Positions 44,422 through 52,572 of a stretch of DNA of 64,000 nt are shown piece by piece; the stretch's first letter is position 1, and the number at the start of each line of letters is the position of its first letter. The notes beneath the pieces were generated by a model. That model was not told where the DNA came from. It was given only the letters and a program-made list of their open reading frames with translations, and did no database searches. The translations under genes were made by a program, and so were the position numbers. Origin of the DNA: Methylopila sp. Yamaguchi (GTDB lineage: Bacteria; Pseudomonadota; Alphaproteobacteria; Rhizobiales; Methylopilaceae); contig NZ_BAUX01000019.1 in assembly GCF_002897035.1 (NCBI RefSeq), forward strand, positions 1 to 64,000, read 5' to 3'.

Positions 44422-45384
44422 TCAGCCGCGGCGCGCCGCCAGACTGTCGGCGATCACGCACAGCTCTTCGAACATGATCGTCGCGCCTGTCATTGCGGTG
44501 AGACCGGAGGGGTCGAAGGGCGGCGCGACCTCGACCAGGTCCGCTCCGATGACATTGAGGCCGGCGAGCTTGCGGACCATCGCCTGCGCCTCGCGGGTGG
44601 TGAAGCCGCCGATCTCGGGCGTGCCGGTGCCCGGCGCCTGGGAGGGGTCGATCCCGTCGATGTCGAAGCTGACGTAGGTCGGCTTGTCGCCGAGGATCTC
44701 GCGCGCCTCCGCCATGACGTCGTCGACGCCGCGGGCGACGAATTCCTCCATGAAGATCGTGCGGACGCCGGCGTCTCTGGCGAAGTCGAAGTTGCGCGGA
44801 TCGCCGATGGAGCCGCGGATGCCGATCTGCACGAACCGCTTCGGATCGATCAGCCCCTCCTCGACGCCGCGGCGGAAGGGGGTGCCGTGATTGTACTTCT
44901 GGCCGAAGAACTCGTCGTAGGTGTCGGAGTGCGCGTCGAACTGGATCAGGCCGACGGGTTCGCCGCGATTGAGGCCGCGCAGGATGGGCAGCGTGATGAG
45001 GTGGTCCCCGCCGCCGGTCAGCGGGATGGCGCCGGCGTCGCGAATGCGGCGGTAGAAGCCCTCGATGAGGCTCAGGTTTTCCATCAGGTCGAGCGGGTGC
45101 ACCGGCGCGTCGCCGCAATCCGCGACCCGCGCCAGGTCATAAGGCGAGCGGTTCGTGACGTGATGGAAACGCCGCATCAGCGAGGACTGGTTGCGGAGCT
45201 CCCGCGGCCCGTGCCGCGTGCCCGGACGGTTGGTCACCGCGATGTCGAACGGCACGCCGACGATCGCGACGTCCACCTCCTCCGGCGTCATCACAGGCAG
45301 GCGCATGAAGGTCGGCATGCCTGCGAACCGCGGCACCGTTCCGGAATCGAGCGGCTGCGGGAGCCCGTCGTTGGGAGATTTCAT
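44422..45384 (-). CDS. ureohydrolase (agmatinase/guanidinobutyrase family), second copy
   Basis: The 320-residue protein has the full metal set: His128 (GGGDHL), Asp150, His152 and Asp154 (DAHSDT), Asp241 and Asp243 (SFDIDGIDPSQAPGTGTP). It is close to typical agmatinase or guanidinobutyrase sequences. The ATG at 45384 overlaps the stop of the Rieske oxygenase gene as ATGA, so it is firmly part of the catabolic operon. It would release urea from the guanidino intermediate of that pathway. Confidence 0.85.
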   Translation of the reverse strand: MKSPNDGLPQPLDSGTVPRFAGMPTFMRLPVMTPEEVDVAIVGVPFDIAVTNRPGTRHGPRELRNQSSLMRRFHHVTNRSPYDLARVADCGDAPVHPLDLMENLSLIEGFYRRIRDAGAIPLTGGGDHLITLPILRGLNRGEPVGLIQFDAHSDTYDEFFGQKYNHGTPFRRGVEEGLIDPKRFVQIGIRGSIGDPRNFDFARDAGVRTIFMEEFVARGVDDVMAEAREILGDKPTYVSFDIDGIDPSQAPGTGTPEIGGFTTREAQAMVRKLAGLNVIGADLVEVAPPFDPSGLTAMTGATIMFEELCVIADSLAARRG

Positions 45385-46592
45385 GCCGGACGCCTCGGTT
45401 CGCTCTCGCGCAGGCGGCGCGAGAGATAGCGTTGGATATGCCAGATGGGCTCTTCGAGATGGCTGAGGCGGCCGCGCACGACCTTGGAGGAGCGCAGGCC
45501 CGCTTGCATGGCGGCGTTGACCTGCATGTCCTCGACATGGAAGTCGCGCAGCATCCTCGTCTCGGCTTCGAGGGTGGCGGCGTAGTCCGGGTCCGTCATC
45601 GCCGCCTTCGTCACGAGCGTCGTCGTGAGCAGCGCGCAGCGATCCTCCGCCTGCGGCAGCAGCCTGTACCAGATGACCCGGTCGCGCGCGGTCAGCAGCA
45701 TGAAGCAGGGCAGGCCGAGATAGAGGCCCCACTCGGTCTGCCGGTCGACCGGCAGGCCGGGAACCGGCTTGAAGCCGTCGAGCGCCGCGTCGCGGGCCGC
45801 CGCCTCCTCGGTCGCGCGCCTCGTCTTCTCGTTGAATGGCAGATGGCAGCGGATGAAGTGGCCCTGCTCCGGCTCCGTCCAGGTCATGGCGGCCGGCATG
45901 GACGTGTTGAGCGTATGGTGGTGTATGCCGAGGTGGTGGTAGGACTCGATCCAGTTCTCCACCATGACTTTCCAGTTGAAGTCGCAGTCCCACTTCAACT
46001 CGATGACGACCTCCATCTCGGCCGCGCTCCACGGCGCGATGGCGTCTCCGAAGCCGGCGTAGAGCTCGGCGACCGGAGCTGCGTCGCCGGAGATGTTCAC
46101 GAAAACGAAGCCGTGCCAGATCTCGGCGCGGAACGGCGCGAGCCGCCAGTCCGCCTTCTCGAAGCCTTCCGCCTTCTGCATCTCCGGGCAGCCCTTGAGC
46201 GCTCCGTCGGCCTCGAAGGACCAGCGGTGGTACGGGCAAACGAGGATAGGTTCATTGCCCTCTTCGCCGCCGCCGAAGACGGGGTGGAGTATATCGGCGC
46301 CACGATGCGGACAGACGCGCGAGAGAACGCGCATGTCTCCGTCCCGGCCCCGGATGACGACCATCGGCTCTCCCAGGACGTCGAGGCGGAGATAGTCCCC
46401 AGGCTTCTTGAGCTGCGAGACGTGAGCGAGGCAGATCCAGCCGCGCGCGAGCACCATCTCCGCCTCGTGGGCGAAGAATCCGGGGTCGATATAGGTCTCC
46501 GGCGGCAGCGTCACCGCGCGCGAGAGAGGCAGCGCGGCGGCCTGGAAAACGGCCTCGCGGACGTCCTCGACGGATAGGGACGTGCGTGTCAT
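45381..46592 (-). CDS. Rieske non-heme iron oxygenase, alpha subunit
   Basis: The 403-residue protein has a Rieske centre with Cys94, His96, Cys119 and His122 (CPHRG ... CPYH) and a catalytic domain with His219 and His224 in the NWIESYHHLGIHH segment, where the glutamate precedes as in ring-hydroxylating and N-demethylating oxygenases. It needs an electron-transfer partner, but none is in this operon. The HODM reductase 33 kb away or one elsewhere could serve. In context it may hydroxylate or N-demethylate a guanidino compound. It is 17 bases after the creatininase-family gene. Confidence 0.88.
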   Translation of the reverse strand: MTRTSLSVEDVREAVFQAAALPLSRAVTLPPETYIDPGFFAHEAEMVLARGWICLAHVSQLKKPGDYLRLDVLGEPMVVIRGRDGDMRVLSRVCPHRGADILHPVFGGGEEGNEPILVCPYHRWSFEADGALKGCPEMQKAEGFEKADWRLAPFRAEIWHGFVFVNISGDAAPVAELYAGFGDAIAPWSAAEMEVVIELKWDCDFNWKVMVENWIESYHHLGIHHHTLNTSMPAAMTWTEPEQGHFIRCHLPFNEKTRRATEEAAARDAALDGFKPVPGLPVDRQTEWGLYLGLPCFMLLTARDRVIWYRLLPQAEDRCALLTTTLVTKAAMTDPDYAATLEAETRMLRDFHVEDMQVNAAMQAGLRSSKVVRGRLSHLEEPIWHIQRYLSRRLRESEPRRPA

Positions 46593-46609
46593 CGCGGCGC
46601 TCCCTTGGA

Positions 46610-47383
46610 TCAGAGCCCGAATTCCTTTCGGACGGCGGCGGAGATCAGGGCGACGTGGTCGTCCATCAGCCATTGGCCCTTCTCGGCCGTGGATCCCTGC
46701 GCAATCGCGAGCACGCCCGAGGCCGGCACGAAGCCCTTGGGCACCGGGAAGCGGTCGTAGGTCGGGAACTTCGCCGGACCGTCGGTCGGCGCCTTGTCGA
46801 TCTCCACCAGCTCCGGACACAGCAGCATCATCAGCGACGTTTCGAGCAGGCTCGCGTGCTCCAGCTCGGTGCCGGGGAAGCCGTCCGGGAACAGGCGGTC
46901 GAGCGTCTCGCGCCGCACGAAGTCCCAGTACTCGAAGCGCATCGCCTGCATGTCGGCGATCCCGTCGCGGCGAAGCTCGCGCAGGCCGAGGTCGAGGCCC
47001 TCGACCGAGGGCCAGGCGTTCTCGAAATGGCCGACCACCAGCACGATGCGGCGGACGCCGTGATGGCCGAGGCCGCGGATGACGTCGCGCACCACGAGGG
47101 AGAAGGTGTTGGCGTCGAGGCTGACCGTGCCGGGAAACAGCTCGCCCCCGCCCGAGCGCGGCATCGACTTGTAGCCGTAGGGGATCGTCGGGGCGACGAG
47201 CCCGCCGACCTCACGCGCCACGCGCTCGCAGACGCCGGTCGGGAGCACCACGTCGACGCCGAGCGGCAGGTGCGGCCCATGCTGCTCGGTCGCGCCGAGC
47301 GGCAGGAACACGGGGGCGCCCCCGGCGATCTTGCTCTCGAACTCCGGCCAGCTCAGCTCGGACATGAAAACGCTGTCGACCAT
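46610..47383 (-). CDS. creatininase-family amidohydrolase
   Basis: The 257-residue protein aligns along its length with Pseudomonas creatininase as I remember it: metal-site residues Glu33, His35 and Asp44 (ATEQHGPHLPLGVD), His119 and Glu121 (VGHFEN), YGYKS, the SGGGELFPGT loop and Trp153 in YWDF. The position of the mobile active-site Trp174 of the Pseudomonas enzyme appears to be Thr172, so the substrate may differ from creatinine. Creatininases open a cyclic amide to give a guanidino acid. The start at 47383 has GAAGGA upstream. It is 8 bases after an SDR gene and 17 before the Rieske gene. Confidence 0.82.
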   Translation of the reverse strand: MVDSVFMSELSWPEFESKIAGGAPVFLPLGATEQHGPHLPLGVDVVLPTGVCERVAREVGGLVAPTIPYGYKSMPRSGGGELFPGTVSLDANTFSLVVRDVIRGLGHHGVRRIVLVVGHFENAWPSVEGLDLGLRELRRDGIADMQAMRFEYWDFVRRETLDRLFPDGFPGTELEHASLLETSLMMLLCPELVEIDKAPTDGPAKFPTYDRFPVPKGFVPASGVLAIAQGSTAEKGQWLMDDHVALISAAVRKEFGL

Positions 47384-47391
47384 GGGATCCT

Positions 47392-48099
47392 TCAGTGCAT
47401 CGCGGCGCCGCCGTCGACGCTGACGCATTGGCCCGTCATGAACGTCGTGTGGCGGCTGGTGAGGAACAGGATCGCCTCGGTCAGCTCGTGCGGCTGGCCG
47501 ATGCGGTTGAGCGGGTTGCGGGTCTCGACCGCGAGCTCCTCGGGGGACATCGCGCCGGCGTCGAGCAGCGGGGTGTCGACCGGGCCCGGCGCGATGGCGT
47601 TGACCAGCACGCGGGGGCCGAGCTCGCGCGCCCAGGAGCGCGTCAGCGCCAGCACCGCGCCCTTGGTCGCGCAGTAGCCGGAGGCGCCGGCGCGGCCGAG
47701 ATAGCCGAGCTCGGAGGCCACGTTGACGATCTTGCCGCCCTCGGGCCCGAAATGCTTCAGCGCCTCCCGCGCGGACAGGATGAGGCCCCTAAGGTTCACG
47801 GCGACCATCAGGTCGAAGGCGGCGAAGTCGAACGCCGCGAGGGGGGAGCCGCGGTAGACGCCGGCGCAGTTCACCACGGCGTCGATCCCGCCGAGCGACT
47901 CCGCCGCCTCGGCCATGGTGGCGATCATGTCGGCCTCGTCCGAGACGTCGGCGGTGATCGTGAGGAACGGCGCGTCGGCGGGCGACAGATCGATCCCGGC
48001 GACCTTGGCCCCGGCCTCCGCCAGCCGCAGGGCGCCCGCGCGGCCGATGCCGCTTGAGGCGCCGGTCACCACCACCTTCAGGCCTGCGTGCCCATTCAC
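47392..48099 (-). CDS. short-chain dehydrogenase/reductase, first of pair
   Basis: The 235-residue classical SDR has TGASSGIG, NCAG in place of NNAG, a Ser in VASEL and the catalytic YCATK. The start is GTG at 48099, overlapping the stop of the upstream SDR gene as GTGA; this fixes the start. It would oxidise an alcohol or reduce a carbonyl intermediate of the pathway. Confidence 0.85.
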   Translation of the reverse strand: MNGHAGLKVVVTGASSGIGRAGALRLAEAGAKVAGIDLSPADAPFLTITADVSDEADMIATMAEAAESLGGIDAVVNCAGVYRGSPLAAFDFAAFDLMVAVNLRGLILSAREALKHFGPEGGKIVNVASELGYLGRAGASGYCATKGAVLALTRSWARELGPRVLVNAIAPGPVDTPLLDAGAMSPEELAVETRNPLNRIGQPHELTEAILFLTSRHTTFMTGQCVSVDGGAAMH

Positions 48100-48854
48100 C
48101 ACGGCGCTTCTCCACGGTCGACGCCGAGGCTCTGCCCCGTCACGCTCGCCGCCAGGTCGGAGGCGAGGAACAGGTAGGGGCCGGCGACGTCCTCCGGCTC
48201 CATGAAGCCCGGCAGCGCCTGCGCGGCCACGACGCCGTCGAGCAGAGCCTCCTCCGGAGTTCCCGAGCGCTCGGACATGCGCTGGAGCGAGCGCAGCGAA
48301 GCCTCGGTCCGCACCCAGCCCGGACACACCGCGTTGACGGTGATCCCGCGCGGCCCGAGCTCCTTCGCCCAGGTCTTGGTGAGGCCGATGACCGCGTGCT
48401 TCGACGCGACGTAGCCGCCGAACGCCGCTTCCGCGGTGCGCGACCAGACCGAGGCGGTGTTGATGACCCGTCCGCCGGACGAGAGCTTCGGCAGCAGCGC
48501 CCGGGTCATCAGAAACATGCCGGTGACGTTGATCTCGAGGATCCGGCGGAAGGTCGCCTCGTTCGCGGCGCTGGCGTCGTCGAGCGGCGTCAGGCGCTCG
48601 TAGCCCGCGTTGTTCACCAGAACGTCGAGCTTCGGCAGCGCGGCGGCGAAGGCCTCGACCTCGGCCGATCGCGTGACGTCGACCTCATGGCCGCGGGCGC
48701 CGAGGCGTTGCGCCTCCTCATGGATCGCCGGGTCGTCGGCGAGCATGATCAGCTCGGCGCCGGCGGCGGAGAAGGCGCGGGCGATGCCGAGCCCGATGCC
48801 GCGGCTGGAGCCGGTGACGACGACCGTGCGGCCGGCGAGCCCCTCGAGGTTCAC
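48096..48854 (-). CDS. short-chain dehydrogenase/reductase, second of pair
   Basis: The 252-residue classical SDR has TGSSRGIG, NNAG, the Ser in NTASVWS and the catalytic YVASK. It differs clearly in sequence from the downstream SDR, so the two are not a recent duplication and probably act on different intermediates. The ATG overlaps the stop of the ATPase gene as ATGA. Confidence 0.85.
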   Translation of the reverse strand: MNLEGLAGRTVVVTGSSRGIGLGIARAFSAAGAELIMLADDPAIHEEAQRLGARGHEVDVTRSAEVEAFAAALPKLDVLVNNAGYERLTPLDDASAANEATFRRILEINVTGMFLMTRALLPKLSSGGRVINTASVWSRTAEAAFGGYVASKHAVIGLTKTWAKELGPRGITVNAVCPGWVRTEASLRSLQRMSERSGTPEEALLDGVVAAQALPGFMEPEDVAGPYLFLASDLAASVTGQSLGVDRGEAPW

Positions 48855-49621
48855 AGTTCGTCTCCCGCCGCCGCGCGCACCAGGCCGATGGTCTCGCGCC
48901 GGAGAGCGAAGAAGTCCTCGCCGTCGCGGATCTCCAGCGACCGCTCCTCGCCGAGCCGGCTGCGGACGTCGATCTCGGCGACGATCCGGGTCGGACGTTT
49001 CGAGAACACCACTACGCGGTCGGCCAGGAACAGCGCCTCCTCCACGTCATGGGTGACGAACACGATGGTCTTGGCGTCGCGCCGCTGAATGCGTCGCAGT
49101 TCGGTCTGGAGCTGCTCGCGCCGGAGGGCGTCGAGCGCGCCGAAGGGCTCGTCCATCAGCAGCACGTCGGCGCCGGCCGCGAGCGTGCGGGCGATCGCGA
49201 TGCGCTGCCGCATCCCGCCGGAGACCTGGCTCGGGAAGTGGTCGGAGAACTCGTAGAGGCCGACGAGGTCGAGGTAGCGTTCGGCGCGGACGGCCTTCTC
49301 CTGCTCGGAGAGGTCGTTGCGGTACTTCAGCCCGAAGGCGACGTTCTGCGCGACGGTGAGCCAGGGGAACGACGAGTAGGACTGGAACACCATGCCTCGG
49401 CGCCGGTCCGGCGCGCCGACCGGCTCGCCCTCGAGCCGAATCTCTCCGGAGGTCGGCTGGTCGAGCCCGCCGATCATGCGCATCAGGGTGGTCTTGCCGC
49501 AGCCCGAGGGGCCGAGGAACACCACGAACTCGTGCCGGTCGATCGCAAGGTTGAACGGGGTCTCGACCACCGGCACGGCGCCGAAGCTCTTGGTGACCTG
49601 ATCGAACTGAAGATGCGTCAC
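48851..49621 (-). CDS. ABC transporter ATPase (nitrate/sulfonate/taurine type)
   Basis: The 256-residue ATPase has Walker A GPSGCGKTT, signature VSGGMRQRIAIAR, Walker B VLLMDEPFGALD and the switch His (FVTHDVEEAL). This sequence set is typical of the SsuB/TauB/NrtD family. It energises the permease encoded 10 bases upstream. Confidence 0.9.
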   Translation of the reverse strand: MTHLQFDQVTKSFGAVPVVETPFNLAIDRHEFVVFLGPSGCGKTTLMRMIGGLDQPTSGEIRLEGEPVGAPDRRRGMVFQSYSSFPWLTVAQNVAFGLKYRNDLSEQEKAVRAERYLDLVGLYEFSDHFPSQVSGGMRQRIAIARTLAAGADVLLMDEPFGALDALRREQLQTELRRIQRRDAKTIVFVTHDVEEALFLADRVVVFSKRPTRIVAEIDVRSRLGEERSLEIRDGEDFFALRRETIGLVRAAAGDEL

Positions 49622-49631
49622 GGCCGCGCCC

Positions 49632-50501
49632 TCACAGATACCGGAAGGCGCGGCGGTGGATGAGCCGCAGCAGCTGGTCGGTGGCGAGGCCGATGACGCC
49701 GATCAGCACGACGCCGGCCATCACTTCGGGCGTCTTCATGTAGCGGCGCGCCGCCCAGATCACGAAGCCGAGGCCGGAGTCCGCCGCCACGATCTCGGCG
49801 ATGATCAGGTAGGTCCAGCACCAGCCGAGGGTGATGCGCAGGTTGTCGACGAGCCCCGGCAGCATGGCGCGGAAGGCGACGTCCTTCAGCACCTGGCCCT
49901 CGTTCGCGCCGACGGTGTAGGCGATCTCGACGTACTCCTGCGGCACGCGCCGCATGTCGTCGGCGACCAGCAGCACCAGCTGGAAGAAGGTGCCGAGCCA
50001 CAGCAGGAAGATCTTGGTCTCCTCGCCGACGCCGAACCAGATGATCGCGAGCGGCACCAGCGCCGGAACCGGCAGATAGCGGATGAAGTCGATCGCAGGC
50101 TCCAGCGCCGCGCCAACCACGCGGTAGCCGCTCATCGCGACGCCGATCGGGATGGCGAGCACCGCCGCCAGCAAGAAGGCGCCCCAGACGCGGAGCGTGG
50201 AGACCCAGGCGTGCCAGAGCAGGTGCTGGTCCGAGATCATCCTCGCCATGGCGGAGAGGATCGCGGTGGGGGAGGGGAAGAACAGCGGCGTGGTGAGCCC
50301 GAGGCGGGCGACGAATTCCCAGGCCAGCACGATCGCGACGCTGGCGCCGACCGCGATCGTCGGGCCCCATCCCCGCGGCAGCGGCGTCCTGAGCCGCAGA
50401 AGCCCGCGGGTGGCGCGCTTCCGGGGGCGCGCCGCCGCCGAGGCCGCCGCAGGGGGCGCGGCGGCCTCGGGCCGGGAGATCGTCTCCGCCACCGCGCTCA
50501 C
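49632..50501 (-). CDS. ABC transporter permease (nitrate/sulfonate/taurine type)
   Basis: The 289-residue protein has an Ala/Pro-rich cytoplasmic N-terminus of about 45 residues and about six membrane helices, with the EAA-like loop (EYVEIAYTVGANEGQVLKDV). It forms the membrane channel of the importer. The ATG overlaps the stop of the binding-protein gene as ATGA. Confidence 0.88.
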   Translation of the reverse strand: MSAVAETISRPEAAAPPAAASAAARPRKRATRGLLRLRTPLPRGWGPTIAVGASVAIVLAWEFVARLGLTTPLFFPSPTAILSAMARMISDQHLLWHAWVSTLRVWGAFLLAAVLAIPIGVAMSGYRVVGAALEPAIDFIRYLPVPALVPLAIIWFGVGEETKIFLLWLGTFFQLVLLVADDMRRVPQEYVEIAYTVGANEGQVLKDVAFRAMLPGLVDNLRITLGWCWTYLIIAEIVAADSGLGFVIWAARRYMKTPEVMAGVVLIGVIGLATDQLLRLIHRRAFRYL

Positions 50502-51487
50502 TTCGCGCCGGAGATCGCGGCCATGACCGACGGGTCGATCTGCTGCTTGGCGTCGAGCTTCACGTCCGCCGACTTGTAGTCGAGGTTGAGCTGCATGACG
50601 GTGTCGAAGATCTCGTAGAGCTTGCCCGGCTTCTCGGGCGTCCCGAGCATCGCCGCGGCCGCCGCCTTGTCGGTGAACTCAAGACTGGTGTCGAAGATTT
50701 CCTTCACCTCCTTGTCGCTCAGGTTGTAGTGCGGCGCCGCCAGCTTGATGAACTCGGCCGGGTCGCTCTTGTAGAGGTCGATCGCCTTGAAGATGCCCGT
50801 GAGGAAGTGCTGGTACTTCACCGGGTTCTTCTTCAGGTCGTCCTGGCGCACGTCGATGATGTCGACGACGATGTCGCTGTCCTTGGACGAGATCAGCAGC
50901 TTGCCGTTGCGCTGGGTCTGCGAGGAGAGCGCCTGCGACATCACCGGCTCGTAGGTGCCGATCGCGTCGATGGAGCTGTCCGCGAACACCGCCACGGTGT
51001 CCTGCGTCATGATCTCCTTGATCTTCAGGTCGTCGAGGGTCAGGCCCTCCTTCTTCAGCGCGAGCTGCAGCAGCAGGCGGGCCGGAATGTTGGGCTCGAT
51101 CGCGACCGTCTTGCCCTTCAGCTCCTTGACCGAGCCGATCTTGCCGTCGGCGATCACGCCGTCGCCGCCGACCGACATGTCGATGGTGCCGATGATGACG
51201 CCCGGGGTGGAGGCGTCGCGCGGGCGGCCCTGGTGCTCGCCGACGGTGCGCATGTCGACTTCGACGTCGCCGCGCGTCATGGCGGCGAGCACGTTCGAGC
51301 GGTCGTCCTCGAACCGCATCTCGACGTCGATCCCGAGCTCCTTGAAGTAGCCCTTGTCGATGGCGACGAAGACCGGCGCGTAGCCGGTCCAGGTCGGGGC
51401 CAGCACGCGGATCTTGTTGTCCGCAGCGTGGGCCGTCCCGGCGAGGACGGCGAGCGACAATGCGGCGGCGATCGTGATGCGCGTCAT
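50498..51487 (-). CDS. ABC transporter substrate-binding protein (SsuA/TauA/NMT1 type)
   Basis: The 329-residue protein has a signal peptide ending near Ala21 (VLAGTAHAAD) and an NMT1/SsuA-like fold (WTGYAPVFVAIDKGYFKELG). It is periplasmic and sets the specificity of the importer. It is the first gene of the eight-gene operon 51487 to 44422 and lies divergent from LysR across a 138-base region with a 30-base palindrome. The ligand is unknown; proteins of this class bind nitrate, sulfonates, taurine, urea-like or heterocyclic compounds. Confidence 0.88.
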   Translation of the reverse strand: MTRITIAAALSLAVLAGTAHAADNKIRVLAPTWTGYAPVFVAIDKGYFKELGIDVEMRFEDDRSNVLAAMTRGDVEVDMRTVGEHQGRPRDASTPGVIIGTIDMSVGGDGVIADGKIGSVKELKGKTVAIEPNIPARLLLQLALKKEGLTLDDLKIKEIMTQDTVAVFADSSIDAIGTYEPVMSQALSSQTQRNGKLLISSKDSDIVVDIIDVRQDDLKKNPVKYQHFLTGIFKAIDLYKSDPAEFIKLAAPHYNLSDKEVKEIFDTSLEFTDKAAAAAMLGTPEKPGKLYEIFDTVMQLNLDYKSADVKLDAKQQIDPSVMAAISGAK

Positions 51488-51562
51488 GCGGGGAAGCTCC
51501 GGGCGGGGACGATGGCCGGATGCTTGCGCGAATTCATATCGACGAAAATCATGAATGTTGAA

Positions 51563-51592
51563 ATCTTACATCGAGGAATGTCGATGTAAGAT
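51563..51592. promoter_or_regulatory. 30-base perfect palindrome in the LysR / ABC divergent promoter
   Basis: ATCTTACATCGA at 51563-51574 and TCGATGTAAGAT at 51581-51592 are exact inverted repeats around six bases. It lies 76 bases from the ATG of the binding-protein gene and 34 from the LysR ATG. A LysR tetramer site is the likely role. Confidence 0.7.
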
Positions 51593-51625
51593 CGCCTACT
51601 GGCGAACGACGGGGAGCGGCATCGC

Positions 51626-52570
51626 ATGCGCCGGCTGGACAACATCGATCTGCGGCTGCTGCGCGTGTTCGTGGCGCTGGCGGAGGCCGGCAGCTTCGCG
51701 GACGCGCAGGTGGTCCTGAACCTGTCGCAGTCCACGCTCTCGACGCACCTCGCGGCGCTGGAGCGCAACATGGGCGGCCAGCTTTGCGAACGCGGCCGCG
51801 CGGGCTTCCGGCTGACGCCGTTCGGGCAGTCAACCTACGCCGCGGCGAAGCGCCTGTTCGAGGACATCGACGCCTTCCAGAACCGCGTCGGCAGCGACCG
51901 CCAACGCCTCGTCGGACGCCTGCGCGTCGGCATCATCGACGGCGTGGTGACGAACGCGAAGCTCGGCCTGCAGACGGCCTTCAGCCGCTACATGGACTAC
52001 GCCTCGGAGGTGTTCGTCGACCTCGAGCTCGGCACGCCGCTCGAGCTCGAGCAGGCGCTGATGGACGGGCGGCGCGACGTCATCATCGGCCCGTTCTCCC
52101 AGAAGGCGCCGGGCGTCGCTTACACCCCGCTCTGCCGGGAGCCGCACGCGCTCTACTGCGGCGCGGGGCATCCGCTTTTCGGGATGAAGGACATCCGCCA
52201 CGCCGACATCGAGGCGGCGCTGTTCTCGGTCCGGCGCTACCGGCACCTCGACGATCTCTACCGGGTCAACCACCCGCGGGCGAGCGGCTCCATCCTGCAC
52301 ATGGAGGCCCAGGCCATGCTGATCCTGTCCGGCCGCTTCATCGGCTATCTGCCACGCCACATCGGCGACGACTGGGCCTCGCGCGGCCGAATGAAGGCGC
52401 TCAAGGCCGAGAGCTACGGCTTCGACTCCCAGCACTTCGTGGCGACGCGCCGGCTGAAGGGCGACGCGCCCCATGTCGACGCTTTCGTCGAGGAGCTGAA
52501 GCGCCAGTCGGCCGAGACCGGCGCGCAGGAGAAGCGCGCGGGCCGGCAGGTTCCGACCCCGGCCGCCTGA
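51626..52570 (+). CDS. LysR-family regulator of the guanidino-type operon
   Basis: The 314-residue protein has an N-terminal helix-turn-helix (LRLLRVFVALAEAGSFADAQ, LNLSQSTLSTHLAALERN) and a C-terminal ligand-binding domain. It is divergent from the ABC/creatininase operon with the 30-base palindrome between them, so it most likely controls that operon. Its end is 2 bases from the convergent allophanate hydrolase gene. Confidence 0.88.
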   Translation: MRRLDNIDLRLLRVFVALAEAGSFADAQVVLNLSQSTLSTHLAALERNMGGQLCERGRAGFRLTPFGQSTYAAAKRLFEDIDAFQNRVGSDRQRLVGRLRVGIIDGVVTNAKLGLQTAFSRYMDYASEVFVDLELGTPLELEQALMDGRRDVIIGPFSQKAPGVAYTPLCREPHALYCGAGHPLFGMKDIRHADIEAALFSVRRYRHLDDLYRVNHPRASGSILHMEAQAMLILSGRFIGYLPRHIGDDWASRGRMKALKAESYGFDSQHFVATRRLKGDAPHVDAFVEELKRQSAETGAQEKRAGRQVPTPAA

Positions 52571-52572
52571 GG

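Noticed and set aside
43266-51625. Guanidine or other riboswitch upstream of the guanidino-type operon
   Set aside because: I looked for a ykkC-like leader before the binding-protein and ureohydrolase genes and saw none; the gaps are short and hold a LysR palindrome or a repeat.
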